This document shows positions 22,672 to 31,060 of a DNA stretch of 48,650 nt, one piece after another; within the stretch, counting starts at the first letter, position 1, and each line of letters starts with the position of its first letter. The stretch comes from a virus. The DNA lies in IMG/VR virus record IMGVR_UViG_3300030333_004008, positions 1 through 48,650 of that record. The stretch is one strand, 5' to 3'. The position numbers and the translations under genes were made by a program. Under the pieces are notes generated by a model. The model was given only the letters and a program-made list of their open reading frames with translations, had not been told where the DNA came from and did not search any database.

Positions 22672-22847
22672 TATTAACTAAAATGGTTATAAATACTGTT
22701 GCAGGTAAATTAGCAAAACATTTTAAATTAGATAAAATAATGACGTACGTATTTGAAGATAATGAGTTAGATAAAAAAACAAAAAACTTAGAAGATAGAA
22801 TTATAATCTTAGAAAGTTTAATAACAAAGGAGAAAAAAAATGGCTAG
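22668..22847 (+). CDS. Small helical protein, 59 aa
   Basis: Starts MILTKMVINTVAGKLAKHFK and ends in a Lys-rich helix (KKTKNLEDRIIILESLITKE). It overlaps the previous stop (ATGA) and the next gene by 8 nt; its last codons contain the AAAGGAG ribosome site of that next gene. A short coiled coil is likely. Function unknown. Confidence 0.55.
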   Translation: MILTKMVINTVAGKLAKHFKLDKIMTYVFEDNELDKKTKNLEDRIIILESLITKEKKNG

Positions 22848-23331
22848 AATTGCAGCTTATGGCGGAACTACTGGCTCTACATTAACTGTTCAAGTTACAG
22901 AAACATGCACTATTAATAGTAGAGATTACGGAGGTTATTCTACTGCAGAAATAAGTGGTATTAAAAATGTCACAAAAAGAATAGAAACAATTACAACAAC
23001 TGAAACTAATATAATTACATTTGATACAGCTATTGGGCCAGGTCAATATATACCTGCTAATGTTGCTTATATGAGGTTTACTAATCTTGATGATACGAAT
23101 TTTGTAACATTAACATTTAAAAACTCAGATAATGATGAAGTTGCAATTAAAGTTGATGCAGGTAAAACATTTATGATGGCAGGTGATAACTCAGGTGGAA
23201 TGGCAGCTATGTTTAATGCTGTTGCGGGGGACGCTGCTTCTGATACAGCTTTAGCAAATTTAAGTAGTGTTCAAGCAGACGCAAATACTGGTAATGTTGA
23301 TATTGAAATTTATGTAGCTTGTACAGCATAG
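22840..23331 (+). CDS. Beta-rich virion protein, 163 aa
   Basis: Starts MARIAAYGGTTGSTLTVQVT. Strand-rich with Thr/Asn/Asp (RIETITTTETNIITFDTAIG, VAYMRFTNLDDTNFVTLTFK) and a conserved-looking AGKTFMMAGDNSGG near residue 105. It resembles small structural proteins found near tail genes of marine phages, but the family is not named. A strong AAAGGAG lies upstream. Probably a tail or decoration protein. Confidence 0.7.
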   Translation: MARIAAYGGTTGSTLTVQVTETCTINSRDYGGYSTAEISGIKNVTKRIETITTTETNIITFDTAIGPGQYIPANVAYMRFTNLDDTNFVTLTFKNSDNDEVAIKVDAGKTFMMAGDNSGGMAAMFNAVAGDAASDTALANLSSVQADANTGNVDIEIYVACTA

Positions 23332-23339
23332 GAGATAAT

Positions 23340-23405
23340 ATGGCTTACGGTAAACCCAAAAAGAAACCAACTAAAACTAAACCAACTAAAAAGAGGAGAT
23401 ATTAA
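23340..23405 (+). CDS. Highly basic micro-protein, 21 aa
   Basis: Starts MAYGKPKKKPTKTK and contains ten Lys and two Arg among 21 residues, ending KRRY. Support: GGAG 6 nt before the ATG, a snug fit between two genes, and a one-base overlap with the next start (TAATG). A peptide so basic would bind nucleic acid; it may help condense DNA or enter the capsid. Similar short basic peptides occur in marine phages as I recall, but no family is named. Confidence 0.55.
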   Translation: MAYGKPKKKPTKTKPTKKRRY

Positions 23406-23590
23406 TGTCTGGATTTGGTAAAATAGTCGCTGGATATATATTCAATGACGAAATGAAAACAAAGTTAATTAAAAAGATGAATGACAACGTTGACATTCCT
23501 ATTATTTCTGAAAAAACAGAAGAAAAGATTCTTACTGCTATTTGGGAATCTATGGAAGAGGTTGTTAAAGAAGCTTTAATAGAGGACTAG
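23405..23590 (+). CDS. Small helical protein, 61 aa
   Basis: Starts MSGFGKIVAGYIFNDEMKTK and ends in an acidic helix (KILTAIWESMEEVVKEALIE). GAGGAG lies upstream and the start overlaps the basic micro-gene. It is the last gene before a strong terminator, so it closes the head/packaging operon. Function unknown. Confidence 0.65.
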   Translation: MSGFGKIVAGYIFNDEMKTKLIKKMNDNVDIPIISEKTEEKILTAIWESMEEVVKEALIED

Positions 23591-23598
23591 TATAAACT

Positions 23599-23647
23599 GG
23601 AGCACTAATTCTGGTGCGGATATTATGGTGCGGATGTGCTCCTTTTT
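23599..23647 (+). terminator. Intrinsic terminator closing the head operon
   Basis: GGAGCAC pairs perfectly with GTGCTCC (23599-23605 with 23636-23642), followed by TTTTT. The 30-nt loop holds two exact copies of TGGTGCGGAT (23612-23621 and 23626-23635), so alternative registers may form. The next gene therefore needs its own promoter or readthrough. Confidence 0.8.
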
Positions 23648-23660
23648 ATACAATTAAATT

Positions 23661-26540
23661 ATGCCTAAGAAAACTTTTACAATTAATGGATTTACTGGTG
23701 GTTTAAATACTAAAAAAGATTTTAATGATTTAGATCATAAAAGTAATAAAGCAGAATGTCATTTTTCTGATGGATTATCATTAGATGAAGGGTCTATATC
23801 TGCTAATAGAATTTTTGCTCAAACTACTACTGATATTACTTTTCCTGAAGGATGTGACGATAGTGCTAATAAATTTATAGTAGTTCCTCAATCAAATGGT
23901 ACTGTTAAAGGTTATACAGAAAAAGGTGTATATGCTCATGGTGAAGATGTGAACTGGAGTAATAATGCTAATTATAAAGTTTTTCCTCCAAGTGAAGGAA
24001 TAGTAAATCCTCATGATTATACTGGTAACAATCACAATTATGGAATAAATTTAACTGTTTACCCAGAAAGAGAAGATGATCGTTTAATCCTTATTGGAAG
24101 TGAAGCTCAACAATATCCTCGATCAATTACATCTACTAATAGACTTGGTAAAATTTGTGATGAAACAATATTAGGTGATGGTAGTACTTCTGGCGCTCGT
24201 GCTCCTGATGATTTTGTTCAAATAAATCATGGAGGAGATCAATCTACACCAGATAAAATAGGTGAAGGGCGTGATTATTGGGATGATTCATGGTCTGGTG
24301 GGGAAGATTTTCATTTTTTTGTAGATGATTCAGTTGCTCCTAACAGGACTGATGTTATGTTTACAGGTGTTAATGATTATAATACTACCAATATTGATCT
24401 TACAGAAAGTACTAATTCTTATCATATAAATAATACTGCTAGTGGAAAATTAAATTCAATGGCATTTTATAGAAACGGTGTAAATACAAGTAGTAATTAT
24501 GAAAGTACAGGAATTGTTTTTAGAGCAGGAAGGGTAGATTCAACAGCAAACGGCACTCAAGATGATGGTTTATACGGACATTCAGCACCTACTTTAGATA
24601 ATTATTATATACATTTAGAATACAGACTTGTACAAGATGATGCAGGTTTTTTAGGTTTTAGAGTTTTATTAGATACTGATAATAATGATATGGCTATGCA
24701 TTGGGACACAAATCCAATATCTGGTTATGCAAAAGCTTGGGATTTTACTGTTGCTGAATTAGAAAATGGTGTAGAACAAAACGCTTATTTTGGCACTGTA
24801 ACAAAAAGTTGGACAGAAAGTATACATACAGGATCTTTATTTTCCCCAGGTGATGTGAAATTAATTTGGGTTGTTCCTATGTTTTCTGGAGAAGTAAATG
24901 CAGGAACTACTAGAGTTTGTGAAATAAGAGAATTATCTTTTATTAAAAAACCAAAAACTAGCAATATGTGGGGTAATAGAAAATACGCTTTTTATCAAAG
25001 CCAAATATCAAATGGTGTAGAATCTTTATTAACAAAATATGATTGTAAAATTTTTGGAAACAATCCAGGTGCAAGTGTTAATGTTGGTTATTATCAAACT
25101 GTTTACAATAGTTTAAATTTTAGTTTTTATGTACCTCAAGCTCAAGCTGTAAATGCTGGTAAAATATATTATAGAGAGTGTACTGATTATGGAGAACCTT
25201 ATGGAGAACATTTTTTATTAGCCGAATGGGATAAAACAGACGGTTTTAAATATAAATTTTCAGGCAATGAATGGATACATCATACTAGCGGCAATAATGT
25301 CACCGTTCCTGTTAATGTTCACACTCCACCAAAAGAAACAACTTTTGAATTAGAAACAGGATACCCTGATGGAACTGAAGATATTAATGCTGAATGGGTA
25401 GCTTCTGCAGTTATTGGTAGTCAAGTTTATATAGGAAACGTAAAAGGTGTTGTCGATGGACAATGGAGAACTTCAAAAATATTAAAAACAACAAATGGTA
25501 GACATGCAGGTTTTTCTGATAAAGATTTTATTGATTTAGATTTACAAGGTGACGAAATAACTGTAATGGAATCTAGTGGTGATAGATTGTTTGTGTTTTG
25601 TAAAAAAGATCTATATATAATAAACGTTGCTCAAGATATAGAATATATAGAAGCAACTTTACCAGGAATGGGAATAGAAAGATACGGTCAAGTTACTAAA
25701 GTAAATGAAGGATTAGCTTTTATTAATGCTTCAGGAATTTATTATTTTGATGGCCGAGGAACAAAAGATATTACTTCAGAAAAAATTGGGAAGCTATATT
25801 ATAAGTATAATCCAGCGTCTATTAGTAATACTATTATTACTCCTCAAGTAAATTCAGGCACTTTTTCTATTAATGAATTAAATATAGATGCTGATGATTG
25901 TGCAATTTATTTTGAGCCAAATGAAAATAATTTAATAGCTTATATAAACACAGATACTGCTGGTCCAAAAATATTAGTATATAATTTAGAAAGGCAATGT
26001 TGGATTTATACTCAATCTAATTCTACAGAAAGCACTAGTAAACCTTTTAATATAAGTATTTCAAATTCAGCTTTAATTAAATCTGCTAGTGGATCTGGTG
26101 ATCCAGGAATGTCAACTTATTACGTTCCTAAACTAGGAACTCAAGCTAGTTATATTGATTATATTGATACAACTTATGGAGCAACTTTCAATTCTCATCA
26201 TTTTGGTGGAAAATTATTTACAGGCACTATAGATTGTGGAGATATTAATAGAAGAAAAAAGTTTTACTATTTATATCTTAATGGAAGAAATTGGAGCTCA
26301 TCACAAAAATGTTATGTATTCTTTTCTGTAGATAGAGGCACAACTTGGTATCAAGCCACAAGAGAAGATAGTAGTAGTGAAAACTTTATAAAGTCTGGTG
26401 AAAATAAATTTAACATTAAAAGTAGCGGTAAATCTATTCTGGTTGCTTTTGGAAATCCTAGTCCTAATGCAGCAACTTGGAGCAACAAAGCATTTATTAC
26501 TGACATATCTATTGTTTTTAGAGAAAGGACTGTAAAGTGA
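23661..26540 (+). CDS. Tail nozzle/stabilisation-type protein, 959 aa
   Basis: Starts MPKKTFTINGFTGGLNTKKD. The GFxGGLNT opening and the later beta-propeller-like blocks (AEWVASAVIGSQVYIGNVKG, SSGDRLFVFCKKDLYIINVA, YGQVTKVNEGLAFINASGIY) match the style of podovirus nozzle proteins (T7 gp12 / P22 gp10 type), which extend the tail tube after the connector. The central ~400 residues contain an insert with strands and a concanavalin-like feel (WDYSxSAWxD-type patterns). Notable: no Shine-Dalgarno before the ATG, which lies only 14 nt past the terminator U-tract. The stop overlaps the fibre gene (ATGA). Confidence 0.7.
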   Translation: MPKKTFTINGFTGGLNTKKDFNDLDHKSNKAECHFSDGLSLDEGSISANRIFAQTTTDITFPEGCDDSANKFIVVPQSNGTVKGYTEKGVYAHGEDVNWSNNANYKVFPPSEGIVNPHDYTGNNHNYGINLTVYPEREDDRLILIGSEAQQYPRSITSTNRLGKICDETILGDGSTSGARAPDDFVQINHGGDQSTPDKIGEGRDYWDDSWSGGEDFHFFVDDSVAPNRTDVMFTGVNDYNTTNIDLTESTNSYHINNTASGKLNSMAFYRNGVNTSSNYESTGIVFRAGRVDSTANGTQDDGLYGHSAPTLDNYYIHLEYRLVQDDAGFLGFRVLLDTDNNDMAMHWDTNPISGYAKAWDFTVAELENGVEQNAYFGTVTKSWTESIHTGSLFSPGDVKLIWVVPMFSGEVNAGTTRVCEIRELSFIKKPKTSNMWGNRKYAFYQSQISNGVESLLTKYDCKIFGNNPGASVNVGYYQTVYNSLNFSFYVPQAQAVNAGKIYYRECTDYGEPYGEHFLLAEWDKTDGFKYKFSGNEWIHHTSGNNVTVPVNVHTPPKETTFELETGYPDGTEDINAEWVASAVIGSQVYIGNVKGVVDGQWRTSKILKTTNGRHAGFSDKDFIDLDLQGDEITVMESSGDRLFVFCKKDLYIINVAQDIEYIEATLPGMGIERYGQVTKVNEGLAFINASGIYYFDGRGTKDITSEKIGKLYYKYNPASISNTIITPQVNSGTFSINELNIDADDCAIYFEPNENNLIAYINTDTAGPKILVYNLERQCWIYTQSNSTESTSKPFNISISNSALIKSASGSGDPGMSTYYVPKLGTQASYIDYIDTTYGATFNSHHFGGKLFTGTIDCGDINRRKKFYYLYLNGRNWSSSQKCYVFFSVDRGTTWYQATREDSSSENFIKSGENKFNIKSSGKSILVAFGNPSPNAATWSNKAFITDISIVFRERTVK

Positions 26541-29440
26541 AAGATAAACAGTCAAGAAGAGATAGGCATGTGTATAAAGGAAAAGATAAATTTTCTAAAT
26601 CTAGAAGACGTAAAAACTCTGACTCTATTAAAAGAGTAGGAGAAAATTATTATAAAACTATAAATATAGACGGGAAAACTTATAACGCTAAACTTACAAA
26701 AGGCTTTGATGAATCTGGAGCAAACAAATTAGAGCTTTCATCAGATCAAGGATTAAGTGTTAATTCAGAAGGTGGAAATCAAATAAATTTACAGATGGAT
26801 TTTGCTAGTGAACAAAATATGGGTGGAACACAATTAGCAACTCAAGCAGAAACTACTGAAGGAACTTTAAGAAATAGAGCAGTTACACCATATGGTTTGT
26901 CTGCATATAATGGTGCTACATATTCTATATCTTGTGTAGATGGAGATAATTCTGATGAAGAAAAGATTAGATTAACTGCAGGTGGAAGTACTAGCGGAAC
27001 AGATGATGTTGTATTAGAAGCGGGCACAGGATTAAGTATTGCAAGAGATGGTGACAAAATAACATTTACAAATACGGTTACAGACACTGACACAGTATTA
27101 ACTGCAGAGCAAGTGCAAGACATAGTAGGAGCTATGTTTACCAGTAATACAGAAACCCGTATAAGTGCTACTTACGAAGATGGAGATGGAACAATTGATT
27201 TAGTAGTTGACGATTTTCAACCTAAACCGTCAGAAGGAGCATTTGCTAATGGAGACAAAACAAAATTAGATGGAATAGCAAGTGGAGCTACAGCTAATAC
27301 AGGAGATGTTACATTATCGGGAGACCAAACAATTACGGGCAGAAAAATATTTAATAAAGCATTTCCTCAAGTTAAATATACAGATGATAGTGCTACAGAC
27401 ACAGTAGAAATAGGTTTAAGTGGTAATACATTTTATCATAAAACATCAGATACAGATATTAATTTTGGTTGGAGAGATAATAGTAATAATGATTTATTAT
27501 CTATTGATACATCTGACCAAACAGTTACAATAGGTGAAGGACCACAAACTACTTATAAATTAAAAATAGGCGATAATGGTAGAATGAATATGCCTCTTAA
27601 AGGATTAGAGTTTGAAAATGCACATGGATATTTTGCTGAAACAGGCAATATGTTTTTACCTTTATTTATTAATGTTACACAAACAGATTTAATAAGATTT
27701 CAAACACCATTAACATTTGAGTATTGGGATTATTCATCAAGTGCTTGGGTAGATGATATAAGTAATGTTAATAATTTAAAAAACATGCTTGATGGTAGAA
27801 GGTCAACTACTTATTCAGTTTCTAATACTAAAAGGAAATTTAGATTTGTAATAGAAAGACAAAGTACTTGGGCAGATGACCATTTATTTTACATAGAAAA
27901 TACTTGGAGTTCTATTCTTTCAGGAGTAACTTGGAATACAGCTGCTGCAGGAGGAAATCCATTAACACCTACAATGCAAGTAGAAAGATTAGATGGCAGT
28001 TTTGATGCAAGTGATGATACTAATAATGATTGGACTACTAATTCAGGCATTACTACCGATTGGCATACAACAGGTATTGTAACAGGATTTGGGTTAATGA
28101 TGTATTATTCAACAAGTATGCACAATGCAGAAAAACACATTAGAATTACAGTAACAATACCTGAATATGCAGATACAAGTAAAACATTTGCTATAAAAAA
28201 TATAGGAGCACTGTCTTCTTACTCAAGTCAAAATACTAACCAGCAACCATTTTTACAAGACTTTGACAGAAACGCAACAGGATATGGACATCTTAATATA
28301 CCATCAGGACATGATTATAAAATAAATGCTAGTTCAGTATTAAATGCTACTACATTAGGTAGTGGAGTAGTTAATTCATCACTTACAAGTGTAGGGACAT
28401 TGGGCAGTTTATCTGTAACAGGTAATGCAACCGTAGGAGGTGTGGTTATAGGTGGCCACACTTTAAGTGATGTTGACATTGGAAGTGAGTTTAATGATGT
28501 TGATGACCATTTAATGTCATCAGGAGCAATTAAAGAAAAGATTGAAAGTTATGGATATACTACTGATACTCAATTAACCACAGAACAGGTACAAGATATA
28601 GTTGGAGCTATGGTTAGTGGTAATACAGAGACTAATATAGCAGTAAGTTATGATGATACGGCAGGTAAGTTAGATTTCGCATCTACTGATACGAATACTA
28701 CTTATAGTGAAGCAACAAGTTCAAGCGCAGGCTTAATGTCCACAGCACATCACGATAAATTAGATGGTATAGAAAATAATGCTACTGCTGACCAGACTAA
28801 ATCAGATATAAATGGTTTAGCAATAACAACAGTAGGAACAATAGATGATGGAACATGGGAAGGCACTTCTATTGAATCTGATTATATAGGGCAATTACCT
28901 GCATCTAAAATAGCATCAGGAACATTTGCAGATGCAAGAATATCAGAAAGTAGTGTTACACAACATACACCAAGTATTCATTGGACACGTTCAACAGGTG
29001 GCTATTTTACTGCAAATAATACGAGTATGTATACACAAAGTTGGGAAGGTGATGAAACTTGGGGTAATACAGTATCAATTACTACAACTATGGGTGGAGA
29101 ATCAAGTGTAGGTTATTCTGATGTATATGGTGGAATATGGATTGCACCTGTTGCAAGTAAAGTAACAAAATCAAGTATAGTAGTTAGAAATTTATCTTAT
29201 GCAGATGATCTAACAATTAAACTATGGAAAATTAATCCAGCAGATTTAAGAATATATGCAATTAATTCTGTAGATATTACAGTGCCTAATACAAGTTCTA
29301 TTGTTGTATCAAATACAGACTTAACATCAGGTAATTCAATTGAAGAAAATTATGTATTACTAGCAACTATAAACAAACAAGCAACAAGTGGTACAAGTAG
29401 GCATTATTTTACTTGGACAATATCAGGAACATACGATTAA
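26537..29440 (+). CDS. Tail fibre protein, 967 aa
   Basis: A long, repetitive, Thr/Ser/Asp-rich protein with fibre hallmarks: trimerising segments of the type FANGDKTKLDGIASGATANT (about 235-255) and SSAGLMSTAHHDKLDGIENN (about 730-750), and two copies of LTxEQVQDIVGAM followed by NTETxI (near residues 187 and 678). The first ~50 residues are very basic (KDKQSRRDRHVYKGKDKFSK) and may anchor to the tail. The C-terminal ~130 residues form a likely receptor-binding tip. Overlaps the nozzle gene by 4 nt. Receptor unknown. Confidence 0.85.
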   Translation: MKDKQSRRDRHVYKGKDKFSKSRRRKNSDSIKRVGENYYKTINIDGKTYNAKLTKGFDESGANKLELSSDQGLSVNSEGGNQINLQMDFASEQNMGGTQLATQAETTEGTLRNRAVTPYGLSAYNGATYSISCVDGDNSDEEKIRLTAGGSTSGTDDVVLEAGTGLSIARDGDKITFTNTVTDTDTVLTAEQVQDIVGAMFTSNTETRISATYEDGDGTIDLVVDDFQPKPSEGAFANGDKTKLDGIASGATANTGDVTLSGDQTITGRKIFNKAFPQVKYTDDSATDTVEIGLSGNTFYHKTSDTDINFGWRDNSNNDLLSIDTSDQTVTIGEGPQTTYKLKIGDNGRMNMPLKGLEFENAHGYFAETGNMFLPLFINVTQTDLIRFQTPLTFEYWDYSSSAWVDDISNVNNLKNMLDGRRSTTYSVSNTKRKFRFVIERQSTWADDHLFYIENTWSSILSGVTWNTAAAGGNPLTPTMQVERLDGSFDASDDTNNDWTTNSGITTDWHTTGIVTGFGLMMYYSTSMHNAEKHIRITVTIPEYADTSKTFAIKNIGALSSYSSQNTNQQPFLQDFDRNATGYGHLNIPSGHDYKINASSVLNATTLGSGVVNSSLTSVGTLGSLSVTGNATVGGVVIGGHTLSDVDIGSEFNDVDDHLMSSGAIKEKIESYGYTTDTQLTTEQVQDIVGAMVSGNTETNIAVSYDDTAGKLDFASTDTNTTYSEATSSSAGLMSTAHHDKLDGIENNATADQTKSDINGLAITTVGTIDDGTWEGTSIESDYIGQLPASKIASGTFADARISESSVTQHTPSIHWTRSTGGYFTANNTSMYTQSWEGDETWGNTVSITTTMGGESSVGYSDVYGGIWIAPVASKVTKSSIVVRNLSYADDLTIKLWKINPADLRIYAINSVDITVPNTSSIVVSNTDLTSGNSIEENYVLLATINKQATSGTSRHYFTWTISGTYD

Positions 29441-29464
29441 AATTAATGAAAAGGTAGGAATATA

Positions 29465-31051
29465 ATGGGTGTAAGTAAAGATACAATATTAGCAGGACAT
29501 CAAAATAGAATGAATTTACTATCAAATAGGATAGATAGAGATAACAAATCAAGAGAAGAAGCTATGCTTATAGCTATTCAAAGTTTAAGCTCTGTTAAAC
29601 AGATCAGTGAAGAATCTTTATTTAATAAAAAGGTAGTAGAATTTGGCGAAGATATTTTAGGTTTTCAAAAAGACGCTAATGGTAATTGGTATAGTTCTAA
29701 AACAAACCAAGAAATTGGAGATCATTTAGGATATTCAGTACATCCTAAGAATGCAAATACAATTACTCCAATTATATTAACTGACCCAAAAATGAGAGCA
29801 ATGACTAAATATTACATGGGTTCTGGAAATGATCTTAAAGTTTTAGAAGATATTATTGGAACTATATATAAATTAGATACCGATCCTATAACTGAAAAAA
29901 CAATGTTTGTAGGTCCTAAAAAAGCTTATTCTAATAACTTTAAGCAATTTTTAAAGCTTTCTGATGAAGATAAATTAAAAGTTGTTCAACCTTGGGCTGA
30001 GAAATTTAAAGAAGAATTTTATGATCCATATGTAAAAGCTCATGCTGCTAATCAAACTTATGGAAGTTGGGGTCCTCATTGGATTGAAAAAGCTGGAAAA
30101 TATAATATAGGTCTTCCTAGTGGAAGTCAAACTCCTTTTTATCCTAGAAAATCGAGTGTTATACATAAAGGTAAAAGAGTAGCTACTGATGCAATTAGTC
30201 CTTATCCAGGTGAGTTTGGGGATTCATTTACTTTACAATTTCAAACTAGAGGAGGTAGAGCTTTTCATGTAAATGAATATGAACTTGCTTTAGTTAATAT
30301 GTTTGGCAATGAAGCAGAAGATTGGTTATTAGAAAATGCAAAAAATTCTCAACATTATAAAGCTACAGGTGATTATCCTATTAACGATCAAACAGGTTTA
30401 TATGAATTATATTCTGGGGGATTTGGTAATTTAGCCAGCATAACTAGTAGTATAAGTAGTGTAGCAAATATGGGTGCTGCAGCTGGACCTTTAGGTAATG
30501 CTTTGGCTCAAGGTATGGGCACAGGTTTTATGGGAAGTTTAGGAGCAATGGCTGGACCTTTATCTATAGGACTTATGGCTGCTGATTGGATTGGTGGAGC
30601 TTTTGGTGCAGCTGATCAAGCTAAACAGCAAAGAAAAGAATTAAGCAGAACTATGGACCAGTTAGGTAGTACTTTAGCAACTACTTATGAAAGAGGTCAA
30701 GAAAAACTATCTGATTTAAAAGATTTAACAGGAAATAAAATTCAAAGTTTTACAACTCAATTAGGAGATTCTATAGAAGAACTTGGCTCTAATGTTAAAA
30801 CGGGATGGAAAAAAGCAAGAGGTTTAATTTCTGGAAGTCTTGAGCAATTTAAAGAAAACACACTTGAAGATTTAACTACTAATTATACTTCTCAAATAAG
30901 AGATTTAATTAAAACGTCTGATATGCAGTTTGATGATATTGCGCAAGGAAGACAAGACGATATGATGGATACTAAATTTCAAATAGGTGAATTAAAAAGG
31001 CAGTTTGATGATTTAGAAGATGATACTAAATGGTATAACAATTTAATATAA
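29465..31051 (+). CDS. Virion protein with glycine-rich hydrophobic segment, ejection candidate, 528 aa
   Basis: Starts MGVSKDTILAGHQNRMNLLS. The middle is a soluble domain; a Gly/Ala/Met-rich hydrophobic region follows (about residues 317-385, e.g. GAAAGPLGNALAQGMGTGFM and LSIGLMAADWIGGAFGAA), then a long amphipathic coiled coil to the C-terminus (QFDDLEDDTKWYNNLI). Membrane-seeking glycine-rich segments next to coiled coils are typical of podovirus internal virion proteins that enter the host envelope with the DNA. It leads a run of four very large genes. Inference; no catalytic motif visible. Confidence 0.65.
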   Translation: MGVSKDTILAGHQNRMNLLSNRIDRDNKSREEAMLIAIQSLSSVKQISEESLFNKKVVEFGEDILGFQKDANGNWYSSKTNQEIGDHLGYSVHPKNANTITPIILTDPKMRAMTKYYMGSGNDLKVLEDIIGTIYKLDTDPITEKTMFVGPKKAYSNNFKQFLKLSDEDKLKVVQPWAEKFKEEFYDPYVKAHAANQTYGSWGPHWIEKAGKYNIGLPSGSQTPFYPRKSSVIHKGKRVATDAISPYPGEFGDSFTLQFQTRGGRAFHVNEYELALVNMFGNEAEDWLLENAKNSQHYKATGDYPINDQTGLYELYSGGFGNLASITSSISSVANMGAAAGPLGNALAQGMGTGFMGSLGAMAGPLSIGLMAADWIGGAFGAADQAKQQRKELSRTMDQLGSTLATTYERGQEKLSDLKDLTGNKIQSFTTQLGDSIEELGSNVKTGWKKARGLISGSLEQFKENTLEDLTTNYTSQIRDLIKTSDMQFDDIAQGRQDDMMDTKFQIGELKRQFDDLEDDTKWYNNLI

Positions 31052-31060
31052 AGGATAATT

